This document shows, one piece after another, positions 7,981 to 15,081 of a DNA stretch of 41,193 nucleotides (positions are counted from its first letter, which is position 1; every line of letters begins with the position of its first letter). The stretch lies in contig CANBTI010000017.1 in the NCBI GenBank assembly GCA_947372355.1, positions 1 through 41,193 of the forward strand. The letters run 5' to 3'. The position numbers and the translations under genes were made by a program. The notes under the pieces were generated by a model, which was given only the letters and a program-made list of their open reading frames with translations, had not been told where the DNA came from and ran no database searches. The stretch comes from Bdellovibrionales bacterium (GTDB taxonomy: Bacteria; Bdellovibrionota; UBA1018; CAIMNF01).

Positions 7981-8309
7981 GTGTAAACGTCAAGAGAGGC
8001 AGTGTTTGGAGAGTAGACTTTGATCCTGTGAAGGGGAGGGAGCAGGCTGGGTTCAGGTATGGGGTGGTGGTATCGCCTGATTCCATGAACTCAGCATTGG
8101 ATATCGTAATTGTTGCTCCTCTCACTACTAAAGCAAAGTCTTGGCCAACGCGAGTTGATTGTAATTTCAACGATACAGCAGGACAAGTTCAGTGTGAACA
8201 GATTCGAGTGGTTTCAAAAAAACGATTGAAGGTACTTTCTGGTTCATTGAGTGTTGAAGTAACCGCAAAAGTAAGGTTAATTTTTAAGCAGATGTTGGTT
8301 GAGGATTAA
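7977..8309 (+). CDS. mazF: MazF/PemK-type endoribonuclease toxin
   Basis: A 110-aa toxin of the MazF/PemK SH3-like fold that cuts mRNA at short sequences. The family pattern is clear: KRGSVWRVDFDPVKGREQAG at the N-terminus, YGVVVSPDSMN, IVAPLTT, and QCEQIRVVSKKRL in the conserved strand with the catalytic-site Thr/Ser region before it. It is full length and coupled by a 4-nt overlap to mazE. The pair lies at the edge of the exported-protein cluster, which suggests an accessory region. Confidence 0.92.
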   Translation: MSVNVKRGSVWRVDFDPVKGREQAGFRYGVVVSPDSMNSALDIVIVAPLTTKAKSWPTRVDCNFNDTAGQVQCEQIRVVSKKRLKVLSGSLSVEVTAKVRLIFKQMLVED

Positions 8310-8373
8310 ATGATCATTCTTAGAGTGGGCATTTAGTTTTCTCCATATTTAAATACGACTCATCTTCAAATGC

Positions 8374-9306
8374 TTACTCAAGTATTAAAGGAAAAACTGG
8401 ATTTATTTTTAAATCACAACTCAACTTTTGCAATACATTTTTGATTTGTGAACCTTTGGTGTAAGTCGTAGTTAGCTGTTTGTGGTCGTGTGCTCCATCG
8501 CGATTTCTTGTCACACTTGAGTCATTATCTAATATAATTGAGACAGTATTTCTCGAAAAATCGCACTTAAAAGAATTAAAATGGTTTTCCAATAATTCCT
8601 TCATTTGCTGAGAACCATAGGAGACATTCGTACCATTTCCTATATTATCTGGTCCTACATAACGAAATAAAAGTTGCGGATAGTCCTTGTATAGTAAACT
8701 ACTCTCAACATTCACTTTTTCATCTAATGCGACTAAATTAGTTTGCTTGTTCCAGTAGGTAAAAACAGTCAAGTGATCGATAATAAATTTTTTAGCTTTC
8801 ACATTCATAATGCTATTTAAGTGAAAATCGTAATATTCTGAAACAATTGGATTATCGAAATCTACCGAGTGCACGGTGAGCCTACTTTGGCATGGGCCTC
8901 CATTATCGATGCATATTTCGGCTTGCGTTAAAGAGAAGGTTCCAGCAGGCAACCTTTTAAGCTTCAAGGTTTGTGGATCATCAGATTTAATATATTCATA
9001 ATTGAAGCTATTGATCACCTCATCTAAATGTACAGTTAAAACCATGTATGGACGATGATTTGTAATCAGTAGCTCAGACGACACGGTCGAGTTTTTCGGA
9101 ATAAATGCTCGAAGTTGAGCAGTATTGATATTAAAGTCCGCCAAAGTTTCACACGAGTCAACACAATGATCTTCAATATCACAAACATGATGAACTGGTG
9201 CTTTACAAGCTATTTTACCAACTAATGTTAAACGTGTATTCAAAAATTCTTGCGAATAGGCTGCGGTGGAAATTAATATACCAATTAAAAAAGATACTGT
9301 TTTCAT
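8374..9306 (-). CDS. Exported protein of unknown function
   Basis: A 310-aa protein beginning MKTVSFLIGILISTAAYSQEF, a signal peptide cut after AYS near residue 18. The mature part has paired cysteines (CKAPVHHVCDIEDHCVDSC near the N-terminus, CIDNGGPC in the middle, two more at the C-terminus), suggesting a disulfide-bonded secreted or periplasmic protein. Many beta-type segments are present. The ATG at 9306 is chosen because GGAG lies six bases upstream. It is the last gene of a run of four small exported-protein genes on this strand. No family is recognised. Confidence 0.7.
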   Translation of the reverse strand: MKTVSFLIGILISTAAYSQEFLNTRLTLVGKIACKAPVHHVCDIEDHCVDSCETLADFNINTAQLRAFIPKNSTVSSELLITNHRPYMVLTVHLDEVINSFNYEYIKSDDPQTLKLKRLPAGTFSLTQAEICIDNGGPCQSRLTVHSVDFDNPIVSEYYDFHLNSIMNVKAKKFIIDHLTVFTYWNKQTNLVALDEKVNVESSLLYKDYPQLLFRYVGPDNIGNGTNVSYGSQQMKELLENHFNSFKCDFSRNTVSIILDNDSSVTRNRDGAHDHKQLTTTYTKGSQIKNVLQKLSCDLKINPVFPLILE

Positions 9307-9339
9307 TTTATTCTCCAATTTTAAAACCAGATAATTCTA

Positions 9340-9579
9340 TTAAGGCTTTATCAGTGTATAATATAAAACTTCACCAACAGGGTTGATGCTCTTAATTTCG
9401 AATTGTTGATCCAGCTTTTTCTGTAGAATACCAGATACCTGTATTCCTAAATTTGTCCAAGCTTCTCCATTGCAAGAAATGCCTGGATTAATCACAACAT
9501 TATTATATTGTTTTATTATGCATACCTCTGAAGCGTATGCTGAAATGGACCCCAACAGTAATACAAAAAGAAATTTCAT
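9340..9579 (-). CDS. Very small exported protein of unknown function
   Basis: A 79-aa precursor with the signal peptide MKFLFVLLLGSISAYA, giving a mature peptide of about 63 residues with cysteines in SEVCIIKQY and GISCNGEAW. The start has AGGGGT nine bases upstream, the same leader pattern as the gene starting at 10487. Spacing is 33 nt to the next exported-protein gene downstream. The mature peptide is short enough to be a secreted effector or inhibitor, but nothing in the sequence fixes a function. Confidence 0.65.
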   Translation of the reverse strand: MKFLFVLLLGSISAYASEVCIIKQYNNVVINPGISCNGEAWTNLGIQVSGILQKKLDQQFEIKSINPVGEVLYYTLIKP

Positions 9580-9636
9580 TTTATGACCCCTTATTTATAC
9601 AATTAAAAAAGTTATAACTTTATTCAAAATACATGA

Positions 9637-10107
9637 TTAATGGCACTTCAAATCTCTGAGTGCCTTTTTTTCGAGTTCTTTCAAAACCTCACATGAAGGA
9701 AGATTTTGAATTAATTGTTGTGCAGTTTTAAAATATGTTTTTTTCAAATATGAAAAGCTGGTAAAAACATCGGTTGAAAAAAAATTACAAAATTTGCCAC
9801 GTCCTTCGGGTTCAACAATTTTTTTTAATAATTTTTCAGAACTAACTCCCATTACAATGTAGTAACTTCCTTTGAAATCTTGCGAGGAGGGCTCCAGCTC
9901 TAGCATGAAATCAAAGCTATCGGAGCTAGCATCCGTATCAATCATTAATTTAAGATCTCTGGTGCTTAATAGTTTTTTACTACCTTCAATCGCTTGACCC
10001 ACTTTATCTGCATTGTATTCCTGATTTGGGCCTATTTTAACTGAGCATGTTACTGCTTTCGCTTCTGTAAAACTGAAAACTAATAATATGATTACTAAAA
10101 ATTTCAT
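9637..10107 (-). CDS. Small exported protein of unknown function
   Basis: A 156-aa precursor with the signal peptide MKFLVIILLVFSFTEAKA. The mature protein opens with VTCSVKIG and carries further cysteines in GKFCNFF, PSCEVL and near the C-terminal DLKCH end, four in all, so two disulfides are possible. The C-terminal third is helical and lysine-rich (ELEKKALRDL). It lies 11 nt downstream of the gene starting at 10487 and 57 nt upstream of the 79-aa gene, in one apparent transcript. Confidence 0.66.
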   Translation of the reverse strand: MKFLVIILLVFSFTEAKAVTCSVKIGPNQEYNADKVGQAIEGSKKLLSTRDLKLMIDTDASSDSFDFMLELEPSSQDFKGSYYIVMGVSSEKLLKKIVEPEGRGKFCNFFSTDVFTSFSYLKKTYFKTAQQLIQNLPSCEVLKELEKKALRDLKCH

Positions 10108-10118
10108 AATATTTCTTT

Positions 10119-10487
10119 CTATTTTTTCAATAAAATCACAGGGTAATAACCCATAATTCTATCCATGTTGATATCAGCTTTATATTCTATGTGTAATATT
10201 GAATCTGTCTGATAAGCAGCGATTAAAACTGGAACGGAGAGCAAATTGGCCCGATTGTAATCTTTGAAATTGTTCGCCACTATTCGGATCGACCTTGGAA
10301 CTCCTGTTTCGTCAAAACTTTCAAATGTTGCTGTAAAGCTTTCTTCAGTCGCGGCAATTGACTTAATTTTTGAATCAAACGAGGAAGGACCTTCTATTGA
10401 ATATTTAGAGTTCTCAGATTTCTGAATACTGATTGCAAAACTATTCATTGATCCCAATATATTCACTATAATTAAAAGGACTTTCAT
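10119..10487 (-). CDS. Small exported protein of unknown function
   Basis: A 122-aa precursor with the signal peptide MKVLLIIVNILGSMNSFA. The mature protein has no cysteine and reads as a beta-rich domain (FTATFESFDETG, RSIRIVAN, ILHIEYKADI). AGGGGT stands nine bases before the ATG. It is the first gene of the four-gene run reaching 8374, and a perfect palindrome lies upstream (10516-10525). Function unknown. Confidence 0.65.
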   Translation of the reverse strand: MKVLLIIVNILGSMNSFAISIQKSENSKYSIEGPSSFDSKIKSIAATEESFTATFESFDETGVPRSIRIVANNFKDYNRANLLSVPVLIAAYQTDSILHIEYKADINMDRIMGYYPVILLKK

Positions 10488-10515
10488 TTCATTACCCCTA
10501 TATTTATTTCTAAAA

Positions 10516-10525
10516 GGTAATTACC
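10516..10525. promoter_or_regulatory. Palindromic operator candidate GGTAATTACC
   Basis: A perfect 10-bp palindrome in the 118-bp gap between the TIGR02147 regulator gene and the exported-protein run, 29 bp upstream of the first start codon at 10487. Longer flanking arms CCATAAT (10524-10530) and ATTATGG (10593-10599) also mirror each other. Position suggests a regulator-binding site; no binding evidence. Confidence 0.3.
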
Positions 10526-10605
10526 ATAATGATTTAAGAATTTACTTCCCAAAGATATTAATCTTGAACCTGTAAATTAATAAGCAACTTAATTATGGAA
10601 GGAAA

Positions 10606-11412
10606 TTAAGAGATTTTGAAAAGATCAAGATTAAAAACTACAACAGTATCTTCTTTGTTGGTTGATGTGAGTAATGATTCTGCATCTTTAATCGTCTTTT
10701 TTAGTAGAGCATTTAGCTTTAAAAAATCTTTTTTGTTGAAAGCGTAAATAGAACTGTAGTGAATGTGATCATCGTCTGGTTTGTCGATTGCTCGAATCGC
10801 TTCAACTCTCCAGTTTTCATGGTTTTTTACAAATAATGATGATTCTTTAGGAATGTGTATACGAGCCTTGCCAATGCTTAACTTGTATTTATCCTCAATT
10901 AATAAATTTTTATCAATTAAAAACTGAATAACTTCATTAACAGTTTTTGCACTTAGGTTAAGATGATCAATAATCGCTTTGCGGGTATTGAATCGCTCAA
11001 TTGCTCCCAAAATATGAATGGCAGCATAATACCATCTGCTATAATAAGTATGACTATCTTCAAGGTTTAATACGGTACTGGTAGGAATCATCTTGATAAT
11101 TTTTGATTCAGATTTAATTATGTTTGAATTTGATTTTTTTAAAAAAGCACGAAGATTTTCAGATGCAACTTTTTCTATTTGCACTAAGTTAAGAAAATAT
11201 TCGGTTTGTTTGGCATTTAATTTAAAAAACTCAGTCACATGAAAAGCATGATCTATTGAAAGATGTGCATTTCCGTTTAGTATTTGTGATAAAAATGACC
11301 CTTTAACCAAAATAAACTCAGCGAGTTCTTTTTTTATTCCACGGCTTTTACAAGCATCCTTCAAATACTCTTTATAAGAATCAAATAAAAAAATGTTTTG
11401 GTTTGAGTTCAT
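10606..11412 (-). CDS. TIGR02147/DUF4423 family putative regulator
   Basis: A 268-aa protein of the TIGR02147 family, which is abundant in Bdellovibrio-like bacteria and Fibrobacter and is presumed to regulate transcription. The N-terminus (DSYKEYLKDACKSRG, then GSFLSQILNGNAHLS) is a Cro/XRE-like helix-turn-helix. The C-terminal DUF4423 part has SRWYYAAIHILG, KTVNEVIQFLIDKNLL, and HIHYSSIYAFNKKDF in the order of the family. It follows the glycine-rich exported protein gene by only 8 nt, so the two are probably co-transcribed, and it stands just ahead of four exported-protein genes it may control. Confidence 0.85.
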   Translation of the reverse strand: MNSNQNIFLFDSYKEYLKDACKSRGIKKELAEFILVKGSFLSQILNGNAHLSIDHAFHVTEFFKLNAKQTEYFLNLVQIEKVASENLRAFLKKSNSNIIKSESKIIKMIPTSTVLNLEDSHTYYSRWYYAAIHILGAIERFNTRKAIIDHLNLSAKTVNEVIQFLIDKNLLIEDKYKLSIGKARIHIPKESSLFVKNHENWRVEAIRAIDKPDDDHIHYSSIYAFNKKDFLKLNALLKKTIKDAESLLTSTNKEDTVVVFNLDLFKIS

Positions 11413-11420
11413 TTTATTAA

Positions 11421-12647
11421 CTATGGGACAAGTTTTTGTACGTATTCAATCACTTCATTTTCATAATCAGAAAGATATGGCTCAAGTTTATTGATGTATA
11501 TATTAGAGTTTAAAAGTGAAGCATTGCCAATTTTGATGTGAATGTGGATTGCTCCACCTTTTAAGAATATTGATCGACTCGCTTTAAAATAGGTGATTGC
11601 ATTTTTGTAATCTTCAGAAGTTAATCGCTTTAGAGATTCTGCAAATGGAATGTAATCTTGAACAATCATTGAGAGTAAAATAGGATTTTTAATGATAAAA
11701 TTAGAAATATCGGAAGATTTTTTTATAGATTCAGCTAGTTTTTCAGCAAAACTTCTTTGGTCTTCATTGTAATTTACAAAAATTTCCATATTATTTTTGT
11801 TATCATTTTGATTAAATTGATATGATATCTGAGGTTGTCCAAAGTTTTTTTCTAGATCATGTGCTTTAAACAGTGGGTCGTAGGGTGTACCTATTAAAAA
11901 CGCATTAGAGATAACGAATGCATAGGGTGCATATTGAATCTGATCTAAAAGTTGAGTGAAAAGTCCAAGTTTGTAGTAAGAGCCTTTTGTGAATGAATCA
12001 AGCATGTAAAGTCTGAAGCGTGAATTCTTATTTTCTATTGGATATCCACCGATCTCTAATATGTATCCAATGACGTCACGTACTGCTGATGAGTCTTTTA
12101 CGTTTTGAGAAACAATATAATAGATTGCTTCATGTAATCTTAGTATTGCCCTTTGTGATGGGCTTAAGAGTGCTTTCATTTCTGGATCTATGTTAATATT
12201 GCCATTTTGACGAAATGCAATTTGACGATAAACGCAACCGACTGGAAATTTAAATGTTATGCCAAAATCATTATATTGGCTTAGATTAGCTTCTTTCCAA
12301 TATTCAATTCTCATTTGATCCACTTGAATTCCAATTTTTGACGCTGCATTTTTATCAAAATCTTGAATAATTCTTAAAAAACGATTGATAATTTCTTCTT
12401 CGCTACCTTTAAGGCTCATCAAAGAAGTGACTGGCATATTGGAATAGGGAAGTTTCGCTTGATAATAATCAAGTGTTTCTAATGTTTCTTTTTTAGTGAT
12501 TGGATCAATACAATAAACACCACCGCCACCACCTGAGGTACCAATTCCTCCCTGTGCAAAAACTAATGTAGGAGAAATGAGCAAGGTTGCAAAAATTAAT
12601 AATATAGGATTTGTAATTCTTACGAGTGTGATAAAAACAGTTTTCAT
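11421..12647 (-). CDS. Exported protein with GGGGG-V-Y-C start, function unknown
   Basis: A 408-aa precursor with a signal peptide over residues 1-32 (VFITLVRITNPILLIFATLL ... FAQ). The mature protein begins GGIGTSGGGGGVYCIDP. Exported proteins with this glycine run before V-x-C, then a 'T/V-E-x-L-D-x-Y-x-A' segment (ETLDYYQAKL), recur in Bdellovibrionota. A central LRLHEAIYYI motif followed by DSSAVRDVIGYILEIGG also belongs to that pattern. The ATG at 12647 is chosen because a GTG 18 nt upstream adds nothing to the signal peptide. Partner of the TIGR02147 gene 8 nt downstream. Catalytic role unknown. Confidence 0.72.
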   Translation of the reverse strand: MKTVFITLVRITNPILLIFATLLISPTLVFAQGGIGTSGGGGGVYCIDPITKKETLETLDYYQAKLPYSNMPVTSLMSLKGSEEEIINRFLRIIQDFDKNAASKIGIQVDQMRIEYWKEANLSQYNDFGITFKFPVGCVYRQIAFRQNGNINIDPEMKALLSPSQRAILRLHEAIYYIVSQNVKDSSAVRDVIGYILEIGGYPIENKNSRFRLYMLDSFTKGSYYKLGLFTQLLDQIQYAPYAFVISNAFLIGTPYDPLFKAHDLEKNFGQPQISYQFNQNDNKNNMEIFVNYNEDQRSFAEKLAESIKKSSDISNFIIKNPILLSMIVQDYIPFAESLKRLTSEDYKNAITYFKASRSIFLKGGAIHIHIKIGNASLLNSNIYINKLEPYLSDYENEVIEYVQKLVP

Positions 12648-12798
12648 TTTGACTAAATTTAGCACAAAATTGATCTTATTTAAATAAAATTTATTTAGTA
12701 ATGTTGTTTCGAAATTAAAATTAAATGAATCTAGTTGTTTGGTAAAAACATCAAATATTTAATGTAAGATTGAATTGGATTCATAACCCGTAGAAAAT
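12648..12798. other. AT-rich gap without a gene
   Basis: This stretch between the exported protein start and the terminator is very AT-rich. I see no reading frame, RNA gene or repeat in it. It should hold the minus-strand promoter of the 12647-10606 pair, but no convincing -35/-10 pair stands out. Confidence 0.5.
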
Positions 12799-12833
12799 AA
12801 AAAAGCCGCTTCATTTCTGAAGCGGCTTTTTTT
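12799..12833 (-). terminator. Rho-independent terminator of tRNA-Asp, bidirectional
   Basis: Perfect 15-bp stem with left arm 12799-12813 (AAAAAAGCCGCTTCA) and right arm 12818-12832, closed by a TTTC loop. Runs of A on the left and T on the right make it work in both directions. It begins 33 nt past the 3' end of tRNA-Asp on the minus strand. Confidence 0.9.
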
Positions 12834-12865
12834 ATTTTTAAACCCTAAGGTTTATTCATCTTTAA

Positions 12866-12942
12866 TGGCGGGAGCGATGGGACTCGAACCCACGACCTAC
12901 GCCGTGACAGGGCGTCGTTGTAACCAACTCAACTACACCCCC
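12866..12942 (-). tRNA. tRNA-Asp (anticodon GTC)
   Basis: A 77-nt tRNA with a genome-encoded CCA end. The acceptor stem pairs GGGGGTG with CGCTCCC (two G-U pairs). The D stem is GTTG/CAAC with loop AGTTGGTTA. The anticodon stem ACGCC/GGCGT carries the loop CTGTCAC, giving GTC for aspartate. The variable loop is AGGTC and the T arm is GTGGG-TTCGAGT-CCCAT. The discriminator base is G, as expected for tRNA-Asp. Confidence 0.97.
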
Positions 12943-12964
12943 GCAAATCAAAGAATGAATTGTC

Positions 12965-12993
12965 AATTTAGCGATAAAAGTAAAATTTGTCTA
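12965..12993 (-). promoter_or_regulatory. Promoter of tRNA-Asp
   Basis: On the minus strand TAGACA (12993-12988) and TAAATT (12970-12965) are 17 bp apart, and the mature tRNA begins 22 nt after the -10. No other gene on this strand lies close, so it should drive the tRNA alone. Confidence 0.55.
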
Positions 12994-13039
12994 GTACTTT
13001 TTTGCTAGATATTTCAGTGCCTTAGGGCACAATAAAGGA

Positions 13040-14269
13040 ATGTGGAATAAAATTAAAAGCTTAAAACTCACCACCTGGATTTTTATCGCCCTGATTTCGG
13101 GCTTTTTGATTGGCCATTTCCTTCCTGAATGGGTGGAATACATCAAGCCATTTCGTACCGTTTTCTTAAACGGGGTGAAGTGCATTATCGCTCCCTTGAT
13201 CTTTGCATCTATTGTGATGGGGATCAATTCGGCGGGGAGCGTTTCTGGCTTGGGTAAAACAGGGGCAAAGGCCATCATCTACTTTGAAATTGCCACCACG
13301 CTCGCTTTGTTCATTGGGTTAGGATTTGTGAATTTTTTTAGACCAGGCGACGGACTCAAAATCACCGCAGCCGTAGGATCAGTGGCCAATCAATTACCAG
13401 AAACAAAAATGACTTTTGCTGGTTTTGTAGAGCATCTACTTCCGCATAATTTTATTGAAGCCATCGCCAAAGGAGATGTTTTACAAATTGTATTATTCTC
13501 GGTGATCTTCGGAATTGCAGTCATGATGGCTGGTGAAAAAGGAAAACCGGTTTTAAATTTTTGCTCTAGCTTAAATGATGTGATGTTTAAATTCACGGAT
13601 CTGATCATGAAGTTTGCGCCAATCGGTGTGGGAGCTGCAATGGCAGGAGTCGTGGCGGAACATGGATGGCAAGTGATGGTGCCGATGTTTAAATTGGTAG
13701 GCACCTTGTATTTAGCACTCATCGTATTTGTATTAGTGGTGATTTTTCCTGCGTTGAAATATTCCAGAGTCAAGATCGGTGCATTTTTTAAAGAGTTGCG
13801 TCCTTCTTTGTTTTTGGCATTTGCTACCACTTCCAGTGAATCGGCTTATCCATCTGCACTTGAATCTCTAGAGAAGATAGGTGTTTCAAATCGCATTGCG
13901 AGTTTTGTTCTCCCTCTTGGTTATAGTTTTAATCTGGATGGCTCTACGCTTTACCTCGCGATCGCATCCATTTTCATCTCTCAAGCTGCAGGAATCGAAC
14001 TTTCTTTTGGCACACAGATCACGATGATGCTCACTCTCATGCTCACTACAAAAGGAGTGGCAGCAGTGCCTCGTGCATCGATCGTAGTTCTTTCTGGAAC
14101 CTTAGTGGCATTTGGATTACCTCTTGAAGGAATCGCGCTCATTTTGGGAGTGGATGAGTTTATGGACATGGCTCGAACCACGGTCAATCTTTTAGGAAAT
14201 TGCGTGGCTACTACGGTGATTTCTCGTTGGGAAGGGGAGAGTCTTTCTCCAGAGTTCACGGCAATTTAA
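13040..14269 (+). CDS. Dicarboxylate/amino acid:cation symporter (DAACS family)
   Basis: A 409-aa inner-membrane transporter of the GltP/DctA/SLC1 family, which imports glutamate, aspartate or C4-dicarboxylates with H+ or Na+. Visible landmarks are VFLNGVKCIIAPLIFASIVMGI (TM2), the serine-rich hairpin ATTSSESAYPSAL, SFNLDGSTLYL (the NMDGT position, with Met to Leu and Thr to Ser), TTKGVAAVPRAS (TSKG region), and DEFMDMARTTVNLLGNCVAT with the Asp, Arg and Asn of the substrate site. AAAGGA stands just before the ATG. First gene of a three-gene operon (6-nt and 8-nt gaps). Exact substrate cannot be told. Confidence 0.93.
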   Translation: MWNKIKSLKLTTWIFIALISGFLIGHFLPEWVEYIKPFRTVFLNGVKCIIAPLIFASIVMGINSAGSVSGLGKTGAKAIIYFEIATTLALFIGLGFVNFFRPGDGLKITAAVGSVANQLPETKMTFAGFVEHLLPHNFIEAIAKGDVLQIVLFSVIFGIAVMMAGEKGKPVLNFCSSLNDVMFKFTDLIMKFAPIGVGAAMAGVVAEHGWQVMVPMFKLVGTLYLALIVFVLVVIFPALKYSRVKIGAFFKELRPSLFLAFATTSSESAYPSALESLEKIGVSNRIASFVLPLGYSFNLDGSTLYLAIASIFISQAAGIELSFGTQITMMLTLMLTTKGVAAVPRASIVVLSGTLVAFGLPLEGIALILGVDEFMDMARTTVNLLGNCVATTVISRWEGESLSPEFTAI

Positions 14270-14275
14270 TTAATC

Positions 14276-15073
14276 ATGATATCCGAATATGAATTCATTA
14301 TTGTAGGGGCTGGTCTTTCAGGTTCAGTATTTTCTTCGTTTTTAAACAAGCGTGGAATGAAGCATCTTGTTTTAGAAAAAAGTAAGGGTTTGGGCGGTCG
14401 TATTGCATCTAGGCGTCTAGGTGATCAAACTTTTGATCACGGTGTGAGTCAATTCCAGTTAAATGCTGATCAAGAATTGCTACTTCGAAAATTTTTTGAA
14501 GAGATTGATTTTACTCAAAGCGGAAGTGATTTTAATTGGGTAACCCCTGCCACTCAAGCCATTAAAAAAATACTCAATCCTTTGAACGTTAAAAAAGATT
14601 CAAAAGTGATCAACATCAAGAAGGCCAATCCATTTGAAATTTTGCTAGAATCAGGCGAAAAGATGAATGCTCAGAATGTGGTGATCACCGCGCCTGCACC
14701 GCAAGCAATTGAACTTCTTAAAAATTTGGACTCACTAGATTTGATTGAACTCCTTAAAACAGTGACTTACACCAAAAGAATTATTTTATTTTCAAACGAA
14801 GTGCACCCTAAAATGAAGTTCATGACGGATGGATTTTCAGAAGCAAACTTTGAACTTTCAGATTCTGAAATCCTATCCAAAACAGAGGCTCAGGGATTTG
14901 AAACGGTAAAAAAATGGAGATACGAAAAAGTTAAGCATGGATTAACGCTCAATCATTGGAGTAGGGATGGAATTCATCTCATTGGTGATCTCTTTCAAGG
15001 CGAAAAGAGTGATGGAGTTGGAGCTGCGCTTCAGAGTGCTTTTTCACTAGCTACCCAATTGAGTTTGATTTAA
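14276..15073 (+). CDS. FAD-dependent oxidoreductase, renalase/amine-oxidase-like
   Basis: A 265-aa flavoprotein. The N-terminal Rossmann motif VGAGLSGSVFSSFL is followed by LEKSKGLGGRIASRR (the GG doublet and Arg of FAD-containing amine oxidases) and FDHGVSQF, which is characteristic of the short renalase-like bacterial proteins. The C-terminal GIHLIGDLFQGEKSDGVGAALQSA is the FAD-contact end with the GD motif. At 265 aa it is shorter than renalase (about 340 aa): the middle substrate domain is reduced. Substrate unknown; sits between a symporter and an SDR gene in one operon. Confidence 0.83.
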   Translation: MISEYEFIIVGAGLSGSVFSSFLNKRGMKHLVLEKSKGLGGRIASRRLGDQTFDHGVSQFQLNADQELLLRKFFEEIDFTQSGSDFNWVTPATQAIKKILNPLNVKKDSKVINIKKANPFEILLESGEKMNAQNVVITAPAPQAIELLKNLDSLDLIELLKTVTYTKRIILFSNEVHPKMKFMTDGFSEANFELSDSEILSKTEAQGFETVKKWRYEKVKHGLTLNHWSRDGIHLIGDLFQGEKSDGVGAALQSAFSLATQLSLI

Positions 15074-15081
15074 AACACATC

